A stretch of DNA of 64,000 bases from MFD01275-c22 sp963705885 (GTDB lineage Bacteria; Actinomycetota; Actinomycetes; JACCUZ01): positions 372,001 through 436,000 of the forward strand of contig OY970120.1 of the NCBI GenBank assembly GCA_963705885.1, read 5' to 3'. Both the position numbers and the translations under genes were made by a program. A model generated the notes under the pieces. It had not been told where the DNA came from. It ran no database searches and saw only the letters and a list, made by a program, of their open reading frames with translations. Shown piece after piece: positions 52,172 to 60,410 of the stretch (position 1 is the first letter of the stretch; every line of letters begins with the position of its first letter).

Positions 52172-52827
52172 CCGCTGCCTCCGGCACCGGCGGCGTCACC
52201 GGCCTGTTCCGCGACCTCGTGAGTGAGGCCCAGTGGCACCGCAGGCTGCTCGCCGCCGGACTCCTGGCCGGGTCCGTCGCGCTGGGGCTCCACACGCTCG
52301 CTCCCGAGCCGCCACCTGGTGCGGCCGTGGTCGTCGCGGCGCGCGACCTCGCCGCGGGTGCCGAGCTCGGTGCCGACGACGTGGAGACCATCCGCCTGGC
52401 GCCGTCCGTGGTGCCCGACGGCGCTCTGAGCGCCGAGAGGGCCGCAGGCGGCCGGTCCCTCGTGTCGGCCGTCCGGCGAGGCGAGCCGCTGACCGACCTG
52501 CGGCTGGTCGGGACGCCGGCCCTCGACCTGCTCGGCGCGGGGCACGTCGCGGCACCGGTGCGCATCGCCGACCCCGCGACGGTCCGGCTGCTGCGCGCCG
52601 GGGACGTCGTCGACGTCCTCGCGGCCGCCGGCGACCAGCCGGCGGCGCCGGCCCGGCTGGTGGCCGCGGCCGTCCGGGTCGTCAGCGTGCCCCGCGCTGT
52701 CCGCGACACCTTCGACTCGGGCTCGGGCGGCGGCCTCGTCCTGCTCGAGACCACGCCGTCCACCGCGGCCCGGCTGGCGGGGGCGGCGGTCACCGAACGG
52801 CTGTCGGTGGTCCTGCGGCCGGTGTGA
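52168..52827 (+). CDS. SAF-domain membrane protein (CpaB/RcpC-like)
   Basis: 219 residues from GTG 52168. One membrane helix at about 26-43, then an SAF domain (AAVVVAARDLAAGAELGADDVETIRL ... GRSLVSAVRRGEPLTDLRLVG) and an RcpC-like domain (AAPVRIADPATVRLLRAGDVVDVLA). Similar proteins assist Flp pili, but no pilus genes are near; this one belongs to the FmdB-SAF-MscL block of unknown purpose. Confidence 0.82.
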   Translation: MTAASGTGGVTGLFRDLVSEAQWHRRLLAAGLLAGSVALGLHTLAPEPPPGAAVVVAARDLAAGAELGADDVETIRLAPSVVPDGALSAERAAGGRSLVSAVRRGEPLTDLRLVGTPALDLLGAGHVAAPVRIADPATVRLLRAGDVVDVLAAAGDQPAAPARLVAAAVRVVSVPRAVRDTFDSGSGGGLVLLETTPSTAARLAGAAVTERLSVVLRPV

Positions 52828-52884
52828 CACCGGATGCGGCCCTCTGCGAGTGTGGCAAGCCCCTGTCATCCATCGGAGGTTGTC

Positions 52885-53271
52885 GTGCTCAAGGGATTCA
52901 AGGACTTTCTGCTGCGCGGAAACGTCGTCGACCTCGCGGTCGCCGTCGTCATCGGCATCGCGTTCGGGGCCGTGATCAACGCCTTCGCCACCGACTTCAT
53001 CGGCGGTCTGATCGGCGCGATCGGCGGCACACCGGACTTCGGGTCCGCCGGCTTCACCGCCAACGACAGCAAGGTCATCATCGGCTCGACCATCAACGCG
53101 CTCATCAACTTCGTCATCGTGGCCGCGGTCATCTACTTCGTGGTCGTCATCCCGATCAACAAGCTCATGGAGCGTCGCAGGAGCGGTGAGGAGCCCGAGG
53201 TCGAGGCGCCCTCGGAGGACGTCGTGCTGCTGCAGGAGATCCGCGACCTGCTCCGCCAGCGCGCCGTCTAG
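52885..53271 (+). CDS. mscL: Large-conductance mechanosensitive channel MscL
   Basis: 128 residues from GTG 52885 (GGAGG upstream). LKGFKDFLLRGNVVDLAVAVVIGIAFGAVINAF is the pore helix TM1. A periplasmic loop and TM2 (INALINFVIVAAVIYFVVVIPINKL) follow, then a charged C-terminal bundle VVLLQEIRDLLRQ. Opens under osmotic downshock. Confidence 0.95.
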   Translation: MLKGFKDFLLRGNVVDLAVAVVIGIAFGAVINAFATDFIGGLIGAIGGTPDFGSAGFTANDSKVIIGSTINALINFVIVAAVIYFVVVIPINKLMERRRSGEEPEVEAPSEDVVLLQEIRDLLRQRAV

Positions 53272-53279
53272 CCCCGAGA

Positions 53280-53296
53280 GCCCCGCGCGACGGGGC
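53280..53296. terminator. Short G+C hairpin between convergent mscL and small gene
   Basis: GCCCCG-CGCGA-CGGGGC forms a 6-bp stem with a 5-base loop, 9 bases after the mscL stop and 25 bases after the stop of the convergent 55-residue gene. Likely shared terminator; no T-tract. Confidence 0.5.
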
Positions 53297-53320
53297 GACC
53301 GCACGGAGCCGCCGCACCGC

Positions 53321-53488
53321 TCACCAGTGCGGCGGCTTCTCGCGGATCAGCCGCTCGTCGTCGGACGCGTCGTCCAGATCGCCGTCGTCTCCCCAGCCCC
53401 GGTCGGTGTCGTCCGAGGTCTGCTCCGGAAGGACCGACCCGTCGTCGGGCCCGTGCGGTCCACCGTCGTGACCCTGCCGCTCGCCCAC
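53321..53488 (-). CDS. Small conserved acidic protein (55 residues)
   Basis: From GTG 53488 the reverse frame gives VGERQGHDGGPHG, then TSDDTDRGWGDDGDLDDASD and ends DERLIREKPPHW. The pattern DDTDxGWG...DERLxxxxPPHW recurs as a tiny actinobacterial protein of unknown function. Strongly acidic, no membrane segment. It lies in the gap between mscL and the sulfotransferase and would be missed by length cut-offs. Confidence 0.7.
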   Translation of the reverse strand: MGERQGHDGGPHGPDDGSVLPEQTSDDTDRGWGDDGDLDDASDDERLIREKPPHW

Positions 53489-53542
53489 GGCGCCAGCGTA
53501 CGTCGCTACGATCCGGGCGCACCCGAGGAGAGGCTGGTCGAC

Positions 53543-54439
53543 GTGGCTCGTGCGGCACTGCGGCGGCTGCGCAGGCTGGCCGACCGCGCCGCGGGCCGGA
53601 GCGCCCGGGGCTCGGCGGCGCCCCCGCGGCAGGCAGCGAGACTGCAGCGGGTCCTCGGCCAGCGCGACGCCGCCCGGGAGAAGCTGACCCGGGCGGTTGC
53701 CGCCCGCGACGAGGAGCGCCGGCGGGCCGACTCGCTCGCCGCCGAGCTCGAAGGGCTGCGCGCCGCGGGGGACGTGGCGAGCGGCAGGGACCGCACCGAC
53801 CTCTCGTACGTCGTCGTGGTGACCTACGGGCGGTCCGGGTCGACGCTGCTCCAGGGCATCCTGTCCTCGGTCCCAGGGGTGATGATCCGCGGCGAGAACG
53901 GCGGCGTCGTCGGGCACCTGTTCGGGTTCCACGACACGGCCCGCACGCACCGCGACCGGCTCGCCCGGCCGGGGGGGCTGCCGCCGAGCCACCCGTGGTG
54001 GGGCATCGACGGCTACCCCGACGACGCCGCCCTGCGGAACATGCGACGCCTGCTCCTCGAGACCGTGCTGCGCCCGGCCGCCGACACCCGCGTGGTCGGC
54101 TTCAAGGAGATCGACTGGCCGACGGACCGGCTGCCCGAGGTCCTGCAGTTCCTGCGCGACGTGCTCCCCGGGGTCCGTTTCGTGCTGAACACCCGGGACC
54201 TGCAGGACGTGGCACGCAGCAAGTGGTGGGCCCGTGACCCGGACGCGCTGACCACGCTGACGACGATGGAGCAGGCGTTGGTCGACGCACTGGCCGGGCT
54301 CGGCGACGCGGCCTACCGCGTCCACTACGACGACTACGTCGCCGACCCGCGTGTGCTGCGCGGACTCTTCGACTGGCTCGGCGAGGACTTCGACGAGGAG
54401 CGCGTGCGCGCCGTCATGGACGTGCGGCACTCCTACTGA
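53543..54439 (+). CDS. Sulfotransferase-family protein
   Basis: 298 residues from GTG 53543. Residues 1-80 are a basic Arg/Ala coiled coil. The catalytic domain starts with VVVVTYGRSGSTLLQGILSS, the 5'-phosphosulfate loop binding PAPS, and FVLNTRDLQDVARSKWWARD is the 3'-phosphate motif. ALAGLGDAAYRVHYDDYVADPRVL ends the fold. Acceptor unknown; actinobacterial members often sulfate glycolipids or polysaccharides. Confidence 0.85.
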   Translation: MARAALRRLRRLADRAAGRSARGSAAPPRQAARLQRVLGQRDAAREKLTRAVAARDEERRRADSLAAELEGLRAAGDVASGRDRTDLSYVVVVTYGRSGSTLLQGILSSVPGVMIRGENGGVVGHLFGFHDTARTHRDRLARPGGLPPSHPWWGIDGYPDDAALRNMRRLLLETVLRPAADTRVVGFKEIDWPTDRLPEVLQFLRDVLPGVRFVLNTRDLQDVARSKWWARDPDALTTLTTMEQALVDALAGLGDAAYRVHYDDYVADPRVLRGLFDWLGEDFDEERVRAVMDVRHSY

Positions 54440-54443
54440 CGCC

Positions 54444-54471
54444 GACCCCCGCGGTCCCCCCCGAGGGGGTC
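54444..54471. terminator. Bidirectional hairpin between convergent genes
   Basis: GACCCCC and GGGGGTC flank a 14-base C-rich loop directly between the sulfotransferase stop and the stop of the LVIVD gene. Probable shared terminator. Confidence 0.5.
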
Positions 54472-56302
54472 AGTCGTCGTCGTCATCGTCGTCGTCGTCA
54501 TCGTCGTCGTCGCCGAGCACCTTGATGAGGTCCGTGATCGCCTGCCGCAGCTCGCCCTGGTCACCGGTCCTCTTCAGCTCGCGCATCGCCTTCTCGAGAG
54601 GCTTGACCGCCTTCTCGGGCTTCTTGGCCGCCTTCTCCTCCGCCTTCTCCAGCTCCTTGGCGACCTTCTTCAGCGTCTTGCCGGACAGGGCTCCGGAGCG
54701 GACGGCCTGGTCGAAGAACGAGCCGACCACGTTGAAGCTCGGCTCCCAGGTGATCGGTGTCTGGTGCTGGGAGTTGAACTCGTCGACCTGCGCCTCGGTG
54801 GCAGCGTCGATCTCGTTCTCGGACATCTGGCCGCTCGTGAGCAGGCCGAACGTGTCGAAGCCGCGAGCGATCTCACTGCCGTAGATGTAGCCGTTGTACC
54901 AGTAGGTCGACCACAGCCCGCCGAGGTTCAACCCGGTGGGGTTCGGGGTGTTGATCGGGCCGCGGTCGAAGAACGCGATCTCCTTCGGGTTCGACGAGTC
55001 GCTGAAGTCGAGCAACGTCAGACCGCCCTGGTACCACGCCTGGATCAGCAGGTCGCGTCCGGGCACGGGGACCAGCGAGGAGTTGTGCGCGACGCAGTTC
55101 TCCTGGGTCGTCTGGGGCACCGGCATCTTGAAGTAGCTCTTGAACTGCATGTCACCGTTTGCGGCCACGTCGAAGAACGCGTCGGCCCCCCACTGCAGCT
55201 GGTCCGTGACGCGGCAGCGTGCGCTCGTGCCGCCGCCCCACTCGTCGGTGAAGATGACCTTCTTGCCGTCGTTGCTCAGGGTCGCGGAGTGCCAGTAGGA
55301 GAAGTTCGGGTCCGACACGGCGTCGAGCCGCACGGGGTTGACCGGGTCGCTGATGTCGAGCAGGACACCGTTGCCCTGACAGGCACCCGCGGCCAGACCG
55401 AGCGCGGGGTAGGCCGTGATGTCATGGCAGGTGTTGGTGTTGGGCAGCGGCGAGTAGGCCGTGCCGGACGGGTGCTGCGCCCCGGGCAGGGTGTTCTGCA
55501 GCCCGTTGAACGCACCGGTCGCCGGGTCGGTGAAGATGCGCGGCTGGCTCACGATGCTGGCCGTCTCCGGCGCGACCAGGGGCACCTTGATGACGTCGAT
55601 GCGCCACTGGGTGGGGTTCCCGGTCGTGACCGGCGAGGTAGTGAGAGCAGCGTTCTCGCAGCCGGCCAGCTCGGCGGCCGGCCGAACGCCCGAGGTGCCG
55701 GAGTTGTAGACGTAGAGGTTGTTCGGGTCGTCGGGGTCGTCCACCAGCGTGTGGGTGTGCGAGCCACGGCAGGTCTGCACGCCGGGCAGCTGCACCGGGT
55801 TGCTGAGGTCGCTGATGTCGAAGATGCGCACGCCGCGGAAGCGCTCGGCGTTCACCGCTCCCGGCGCGCCCTGGGTGCCGCAGTCGATGCGCCCTGAGGT
55901 CTGCTCGACGGACATGAAGAGCAGGTCGCCGAAGACCGACACGTCGCCCTGCCCGCCGGGGCAGACGAACGCCCCGCTGAGCACCGGGTTCGTGGGGTCG
56001 GAGAGGTCGTAGACCTGGAACCCGTTGAAGCTGCCCATGATCGCGTGGTCACCGGTGAACGCGAGGTCGGAGTTCACGAACCCGAAGTTGCCGGGAGGCG
56101 CGTCGAAGGGCGCCTGGCGCGGGTCGTTGTCGAGCAGCTCGATGTTGCTGCTCGCCTCCGACCACGGGAAGTAGCCCGGTGCCAGCCCCAGGCGCGGGTC
56201 GTCGGCCGCCAGCGCCGCACCCGACTGCAGGCTCGCCACGAGCGCCACCGCCCCGAGCAGAGCCAGCCCCCGCCGTCCCGACACGTGCGTGCTGCGCGCC
56301 AT
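54470..56302 (-). CDS. Secreted LVIVD-repeat protein with poly-aspartate tail
   Basis: 610 residues. Signal peptide with a hydrophobic core at about 11-28 ending ALAAD. Repeats of the type GFQVYDLSDPTNPVLSGAF, GVRIFDISDLSNPVQL, GVLLDISDPVNPVRL and LTLLDFSDSSNPKEIAFF form a beta-propeller. A Lys/Glu coiled coil (about 535-590) is followed by 13 consecutive Asp. Divergent from a DUF305 lipoprotein, a pairing common in actinobacteria. Extracellular; ligand unknown, the acidic tail could bind Ca2+. Confidence 0.87.
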   Translation of the reverse strand: MARSTHVSGRRGLALLGAVALVASLQSGAALAADDPRLGLAPGYFPWSEASSNIELLDNDPRQAPFDAPPGNFGFVNSDLAFTGDHAIMGSFNGFQVYDLSDPTNPVLSGAFVCPGGQGDVSVFGDLLFMSVEQTSGRIDCGTQGAPGAVNAERFRGVRIFDISDLSNPVQLPGVQTCRGSHTHTLVDDPDDPNNLYVYNSGTSGVRPAAELAGCENAALTTSPVTTGNPTQWRIDVIKVPLVAPETASIVSQPRIFTDPATGAFNGLQNTLPGAQHPSGTAYSPLPNTNTCHDITAYPALGLAAGACQGNGVLLDISDPVNPVRLDAVSDPNFSYWHSATLSNDGKKVIFTDEWGGGTSARCRVTDQLQWGADAFFDVAANGDMQFKSYFKMPVPQTTQENCVAHNSSLVPVPGRDLLIQAWYQGGLTLLDFSDSSNPKEIAFFDRGPINTPNPTGLNLGGLWSTYWYNGYIYGSEIARGFDTFGLLTSGQMSENEIDAATEAQVDEFNSQHQTPITWEPSFNVVGSFFDQAVRSGALSGKTLKKVAKELEKAEEKAAKKPEKAVKPLEKAMRELKRTGDQGELRQAITDLIKVLGDDDDDDDDDDDDD

Positions 56303-56466
56303 CGCCTGCTCCTCGACACCGTTGGCGAGAAGGTCGCATCCCGCGGGCGTGACCCCTGTCGGCTCGCGGCATGACGACCTACGATGCCGAGAACCTAGTC
56401 GCGCGCAGGCCGGGTGACCAGACCCGAAAAATCGCCGAACTCCGACCTTCCTGGAGATAGCAGCAG

Positions 56467-57126
56467 ATGTCCCCCGTACGTCGCGTCGCGGCCGTGGCCG
56501 TGCTCTGCCTCGCGGTGGCCGGCTGCACCGGCGACGACGCCGCGCAGGACTCGCCGGACAAGGTGCGGGCCGTGCAGCTCGGCGGCCCGGGCGAGGACAA
56601 CCGCGAGCTCTCGGCCGACGAGCTCGCGGAGCTGCCCGAGCCCGCGTACACCGACGCCGACGTGGCCTTCGTGCAGGGGATGATCCCGCACCACCGGCAG
56701 GCGCTCGACATGACCGCGCTGGTCGCGGAGCGCACTGACCGCAAGGCCATGGAGCTGCTCACCGAGCGGATGGACGTGTCGCAGACCGACGAGATCGCGC
56801 AGATGGAGAGGTGGCTGACCGACCGCGGCGAGGACCTCCCGGGCGCCCACGCCCACCATGGCACCGACCACGCCGAGCTCATGCCGGGCATGCTCACCAC
56901 CGACGAGCTCGCCCAGCTCGGGGACGCCCGGGGCAAGCGCTTCGACAGGCTGTTCCTGCAGTACATGATTCGCCACCACGAGGGTGCGGTGCTCATGGTC
57001 GAGCAGCTGCTCACGGAGGGCTTCGGCGGCCAGGAGTCGCAGGTCTTCCAGCTGGCGCAGCACATCGACGCCGACCAGCGCGTCGAGATCAGCCGGATGA
57101 AGAGCCTGCTCGCCGCGTACGCCTGA
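56467..57126 (+). CDS. DUF305 lipoprotein
   Basis: 219 residues. Lipobox LAVAGC at the end of a short signal peptide (Cys about 20). Two DUF305 halves, each with a His pair: FVQGMIPHHRQALDMTALV and FLQYMIRHHEGAVLMVEQLL, in a ferritin-like four-helix bundle that may bind metal. A His-rich linker (GAHAHHGTDHAELMPGM) joins them. Shares its upstream region with the divergent LVIVD gene. Confidence 0.92.
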   Translation: MSPVRRVAAVAVLCLAVAGCTGDDAAQDSPDKVRAVQLGGPGEDNRELSADELAELPEPAYTDADVAFVQGMIPHHRQALDMTALVAERTDRKAMELLTERMDVSQTDEIAQMERWLTDRGEDLPGAHAHHGTDHAELMPGMLTTDELAQLGDARGKRFDRLFLQYMIRHHEGAVLMVEQLLTEGFGGQESQVFQLAQHIDADQRVEISRMKSLLAAYA

Positions 57127-57189
57127 GGGCGGCGGCCCGACGCCAAGGCCGACGATGGGCGACATACCGGGGCGACGTGGGTAGGCCAT

Positions 57190-57200
57190 TCGGATGATTC
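57190..57200 (+). promoter_or_regulatory. Motif shared by the two LecA-like genes (copy 1)
   Basis: TCGGATGATTC lies 130 bases before the first LecA-like start. A near-identical copy lies 135 bases before the second. It may be part of a shared promoter or activator site; the factor is unknown. Confidence 0.35.
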
Positions 57201-57319
57201 GGGCCGATTTGTAGACCCGCCCTGGCGACCCGTCCGCCCACGTGCGAGGGTCGTCACAGGTGCACTTCGGTGCGCGTCGTGGGGCGCACCGTCGGGGTGC
57301 CGGGAAGGGGTCTCAGGGG

Positions 57320-58138
57320 GTGCTGGTCAGGGCTGTCGGGCTCGCGGTCGCACCGATGCTGGTGGTCGCGGGTCTCGCCACCGCAGCGGGTCCCGCGCAG
57401 GCGCAGGCGACGACGATCACCGTCGAGGTGCCGGCCGGCAGCGAGACCGGTGTCGCAACGGGTGTCACGCTCGCCTCCGGTGACCGCGTAGCGATCACCG
57501 CACGCGGCGTCGCGCAGACCAACCCGGCCTTCCCTGTCACCGGTCCGGACGGGCTCTACCCCGACGGTGGCAGCGGACCGTGCCCGTTCGGCGAGTTCCC
57601 GTGCCTGGCCCAGACCAGGGCGTCGGCGCTGATCGGCAAGGTCGGCGACGGCCTGTGGACGTACGTCGGGAACGGCCCGACCGTGCTGACCGGCGTCGGC
57701 GCGGTGCTGCTCGCCTACAACGACGCGCCCGGGTTCTTCGGGGACAACTCGGGTGGCTACACGGCGGTCCTGACGGTCAGGAGGGCCAAGGTCGGCGCGG
57801 AAGGTGCCGGCGACCCGAGCGCCGGCCCGGCCGTCCCCGCCTGCTCTGACACCACGCTGCGCAAGCCGGTCAAGCGCCGCGGCGTGACGAAGGTCCGGAA
57901 GGGACGGGTCGTCAAGCTCCGCTTCGGCTGTGAGGACAGCAGCCTCCGGCCGAAGCTGCGCGTCCACTCGGCCTCCTCGATGTTGGCGGCGCGCGGCACG
58001 TTCCGCGACCGGAAGGGCGTCTACCGCTACAAGCTGCGCACCAAGAAGCTGAAGCCCCGGAAGTACCGGCTGCAGGTCGACCTGGGCAACGGCGTCACCA
58101 TCACGGCCAAGCTCAAGGTCCGGCCACGGCGGCGCTGA
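57320..58138 (+). CDS. Secreted LecA (PA-IL)-like protein 1, basic C-terminus
   Basis: About 272 residues from GTG 57320 (a start at 57242 is possible). Signal peptide with core LAVAPMLVVAGLATAAG ending AQAQA. A LecA/PA-IL-like beta-sandwich (about 34-155): ETGVATGVTLASGDRVAITA, GPDGLYPDGGSG, SALIGKVGDG, LLAYNDAPGFFGDNSGGY. The YND...DN residues match the Ca2+/galactose site of Pseudomonas LecA. A very basic domain rich in Lys/Arg follows, ending YRLQVDLGNGVTITAKLKV. Tandem paralogue downstream. Confidence 0.75.
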   Translation: MLVRAVGLAVAPMLVVAGLATAAGPAQAQATTITVEVPAGSETGVATGVTLASGDRVAITARGVAQTNPAFPVTGPDGLYPDGGSGPCPFGEFPCLAQTRASALIGKVGDGLWTYVGNGPTVLTGVGAVLLAYNDAPGFFGDNSGGYTAVLTVRRAKVGAEGAGDPSAGPAVPACSDTTLRKPVKRRGVTKVRKGRVVKLRFGCEDSSLRPKLRVHSASSMLAARGTFRDRKGVYRYKLRTKKLKPRKYRLQVDLGNGVTITAKLKVRPRRR

Positions 58139-58167
58139 CTCCTCGTCTGCTCACCTTGATCGCCCGA

Positions 58168-58178
58168 TCGGGTGATTC
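58168..58178 (+). promoter_or_regulatory. Motif shared by the two LecA-like genes (copy 2)
   Basis: TCGGGTGATTC, 10 of 11 identical to the motif at 57,190 and at nearly the same distance (135 bases) from its gene. Confidence 0.35.
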
Positions 58179-58302
58179 TCGGTGCCCCTTCGCTCGACCA
58201 GGAGGCACGCCCACGCGCGGCGTGCGAGCGTGACGACACGGGCCCGACGGGTCCTCCGGGGTCGAGGCGGTAGCGAGCACGGGGCAAGGGGTGGAGTTCT
58301 GG

Positions 58303-59127
58303 ATGAGGTTCTCGAGAGTGGCGTGCGCGGTCGCGGCGACGGCAGTCCTTGCCGTGGGGCTGGGGACCCCGGCGCACGCGGACGACGACGACGCAGACGT
58401 TGCGGGCGCGACCACGACCGTCGAGGTCCCGGCAGGCGCCGAGACCGGCGTGCCCACGGGCATCACGCTGGCGTCGGGCGACAGCGTGAGCATCACCGCG
58501 ACGGGCGTCGCCCAGACCAACCCCGGCCACCCGACGACGGACCCCGACGGGCTGTGGCCGGGCGGTGGCAGCGCCTCGTGCATCGGCATCCCGGAGACGT
58601 GCCTGGCACAGACGACCGCGTCCGCGCTCGTGGGCCGGGTCGGCGACGGTGACTGGACCTTGGTCGGCAGCGGCCCCACGACGCTGACCGGCGTCGGTGC
58701 GGTCTGGCTCGCGTACAACGACGCCATCGGCTTCTTCGGCGACAACTCGGGCGCTTACACGGCTGTCCTCGACGTCACGCGCGCGGGCGCGGCTTGCGCG
58801 TCCTCGACGGTGCGCCCGCCGATCCGCGCCGACGGCTCGTCGGTGTTCCGCGCCGGGCACGTCATCCCGGTCCGGTTCCTCTGCACCGATCGCGGCCTGC
58901 GGCCGACGATGACCCGGCAGCTGGTGTCGGCGACCGGTGACCCCCTCGGACCCGAGGTGGCCGTCAAGGCGTGGTGGGGCTCGACGTTCCGCTACCACTC
59001 GTTCCGTGGCCGGTTCGGGCAGTACATCTACCTGATGCCGACGCGCGGCCTGTCGGCCGGCACCTACAAGCTGCGGATCGACCTCGGCAACGGGGCCGTC
59101 ATCCCCGCGCAGATCACCCTGCGCTGA
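58303..59127 (+). CDS. Secreted LecA (PA-IL)-like protein 2
   Basis: 274 residues from ATG 58303 (GTG 58291 also possible). Signal peptide with core VAATAVLAVGLGTPAHA. LecA-like domain: ETGVPTGITLASGDSVSITA, DPDGLWPGGGSA, SALVGRVGDG, WLAYNDAIGFFGDNSGAY. The C-terminal domain ends TYKLRIDLGNGAVIPAQITL like its paralogue but is not basic. Arose with the previous gene by tandem duplication, including about 135 bases upstream. Sugar binding is inferred from the fold only. Confidence 0.77.
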   Translation: MRFSRVACAVAATAVLAVGLGTPAHADDDDADVAGATTTVEVPAGAETGVPTGITLASGDSVSITATGVAQTNPGHPTTDPDGLWPGGGSASCIGIPETCLAQTTASALVGRVGDGDWTLVGSGPTTLTGVGAVWLAYNDAIGFFGDNSGAYTAVLDVTRAGAACASSTVRPPIRADGSSVFRAGHVIPVRFLCTDRGLRPTMTRQLVSATGDPLGPEVAVKAWWGSTFRYHSFRGRFGQYIYLMPTRGLSAGTYKLRIDLGNGAVIPAQITLR

Positions 59128-59136
59128 CTGCCGTCG

Positions 59137-59171
59137 CTTTCCGGCCGGCCGCCCGTCGCCCGGCCGGAAAG
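59137..59171 (+). terminator. 12-bp hairpin after second LecA-like gene
   Basis: CTTTCCGGCCGG and CCGGCCGGAAAG form a perfect 12-bp stem around an 11-base loop, 9 bases after the stop. Likely terminator without a strong T-tract. Confidence 0.65.
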
Positions 59172-59295
59172 TGCGGCGCGACTGCATCGGGGGTGACGTC
59201 TCCGACCGAAGAGCTCTTCGTACGACCACCCGTCATGGGCGGTCGCCGCCACTGAGCCTCCGCTCGCGGGTGCGTCTCTCGACGAAGGGATCCTC

Positions 59296-59514
59296 ATGTT
59301 GGTCAGGCAGCTCCGGTCACTGGGTGTCAGCAGCGACGTCCTCCAGATCGCCGGTCTCGGCTCGATCGCCGCCAGCATCCTGACCTGGCGGGCGGCCAAG
59401 TCCTCCGGTGACAGCGCCCACGCGGAGCGGTTCGGCATCTTCGTCGGACTGTGGGCGCCGACCTTCTTCACCCTCGCGGCACAGATGGTCGAGCTCGAGG
59501 CGAACGAGAAGTAG
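59296..59514 (+). CDS. Small membrane-associated hypothetical protein
   Basis: 72 residues, GAAGGG ribosome site. VLQIAGLGSIAASILTW and GIFVGLWAPTFFTLAAQMVEL are two hydrophobic segments around a polar turn (RAAKSSGDSAHAERF). It resembles small membrane proteins widespread in actinobacteria. No function known. Confidence 0.75.
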   Translation: MLVRQLRSLGVSSDVLQIAGLGSIAASILTWRAAKSSGDSAHAERFGIFVGLWAPTFFTLAAQMVELEANEK

Positions 59515-59523
59515 CGCCGCGGT

Positions 59524-60015
59524 CTAGTCCTCGCCGGTGAGGGCGGCGACGCACGCGAAGGCGATGGCGAGCACCCCGAGCGCCGACCGGACGTAGTGCA
59601 GGCGGTTCCACGGCCCCTCGTACGCCCGGCGCGCCTCGGACACGGCAGCGTCGGTCGCGCCGTCCAGGTCGACGTCGCGCAACCGGTCGTTCAGCGGCAC
59701 GTTGCCGACGACGGTGATGCCGAAGACGCCCACGGCGTACGTCCCGGTGGCCGCCGCCATCCACCAGCCCCGCCGCGTGTCGCCCGACCAGAACGCGGCG
59801 ACGGTCGCCCCGGCGAGCACGAGCACCGAGCCGACGAAGACGACGAGGAACAGCGGGTTGAGGATCGCCCGGTTGACCGACTGCATCGTCGACACGTACG
59901 TCCGGTCGGTGACCGTGGCCAGCCCGGGCACGGCACTGAGGCTCCAGCCCCAGAAGAACCCGCCGACGAGAGCGGTCCCGATGATGCCGGCGCCGATGGC
60001 GATCGAGGTGACCAT
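59524..60015 (-). CDS. DUF1772 (anthrone oxygenase-like) membrane protein
   Basis: 163 residues from ATG 60015. Four helices: about 5-25, 50-70, 78-98 and 140-160. TYVSTMQSVNRAILNPLFL, and NVPLNDRLRDVDL followed by WNRLHYVRSALGVLA, are the DUF1772 hallmarks (conserved Asn, Arg and Trp-Asn). Enzymatic activity in bacteria is not established. Convergent with the small membrane protein. Confidence 0.88.
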   Translation of the reverse strand: MVTSIAIGAGIIGTALVGGFFWGWSLSAVPGLATVTDRTYVSTMQSVNRAILNPLFLVVFVGSVLVLAGATVAAFWSGDTRRGWWMAAATGTYAVGVFGITVVGNVPLNDRLRDVDLDGATDAAVSEARRAYEGPWNRLHYVRSALGVLAIAFACVAALTGED

Positions 60016-60198
60016 GCGACCCACGGTCACCGATCGCCGGCACGTCGTCCAGGCCCGGCGGGCTCTAGCGGCCGCCACGCGGTCGCGGCAGCAGTGCGCG
60101 CGCTCCGGTAGCCTCCTGACGCCATCCAGAGGCAGGCGGGAGACCGGGTACCGGTCTCGTGCGGGCGGTGTCGTCGACGCAACCCGTGCAGCGCGTCG

Positions 60199-60271
60199 GC
60201 CCCCGTAGCTCAGGGGATAGAGCGTCGGTTTCCTAAACCGTGCGTCGCAGGTTCGAATCCTGCCGGGGGCA
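60199..60271 (+). tRNA. tRNA-Arg (CCT)
   Basis: 73 bases folding as a cloverleaf: acceptor GCCCCCG/CGGGGGC, D arm GCTCAGGGGATAGAGC, anticodon loop TTCCTAA (anticodon CCT, reads AGG), T arm GCAGGTTCGAATCCTGC, discriminator A. The anticodon stem has one T-T mismatch at its base. CCA is not encoded. Confidence 0.94.
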
Positions 60272-60410
60272 CATCTGCGCAGGTCAGGGCACGTGGAGCG
60301 GCGAGGACACGCCCCTGTCGCAGCCCCGGAATACAGTCACCGATGAGTTCCGGCACCGGCGGCGGTCGATACCCCGCGGAGGCCTGCAGACGCGAACGAA
60401 GGGGAACCCG

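Noticed and set aside
54473..54515. GTC/ATC trinucleotide run as a CRISPR or intergenic satellite
   Set aside because: It lies in frame at the 3' end of a gene and encodes the Asp tail; there are no spacers.
56379..57257. Reverse-strand frames opposite the DUF305 gene
   Set aside because: The plus-strand frame has a lipobox and both DUF305 His pairs; the reverse frames have none.
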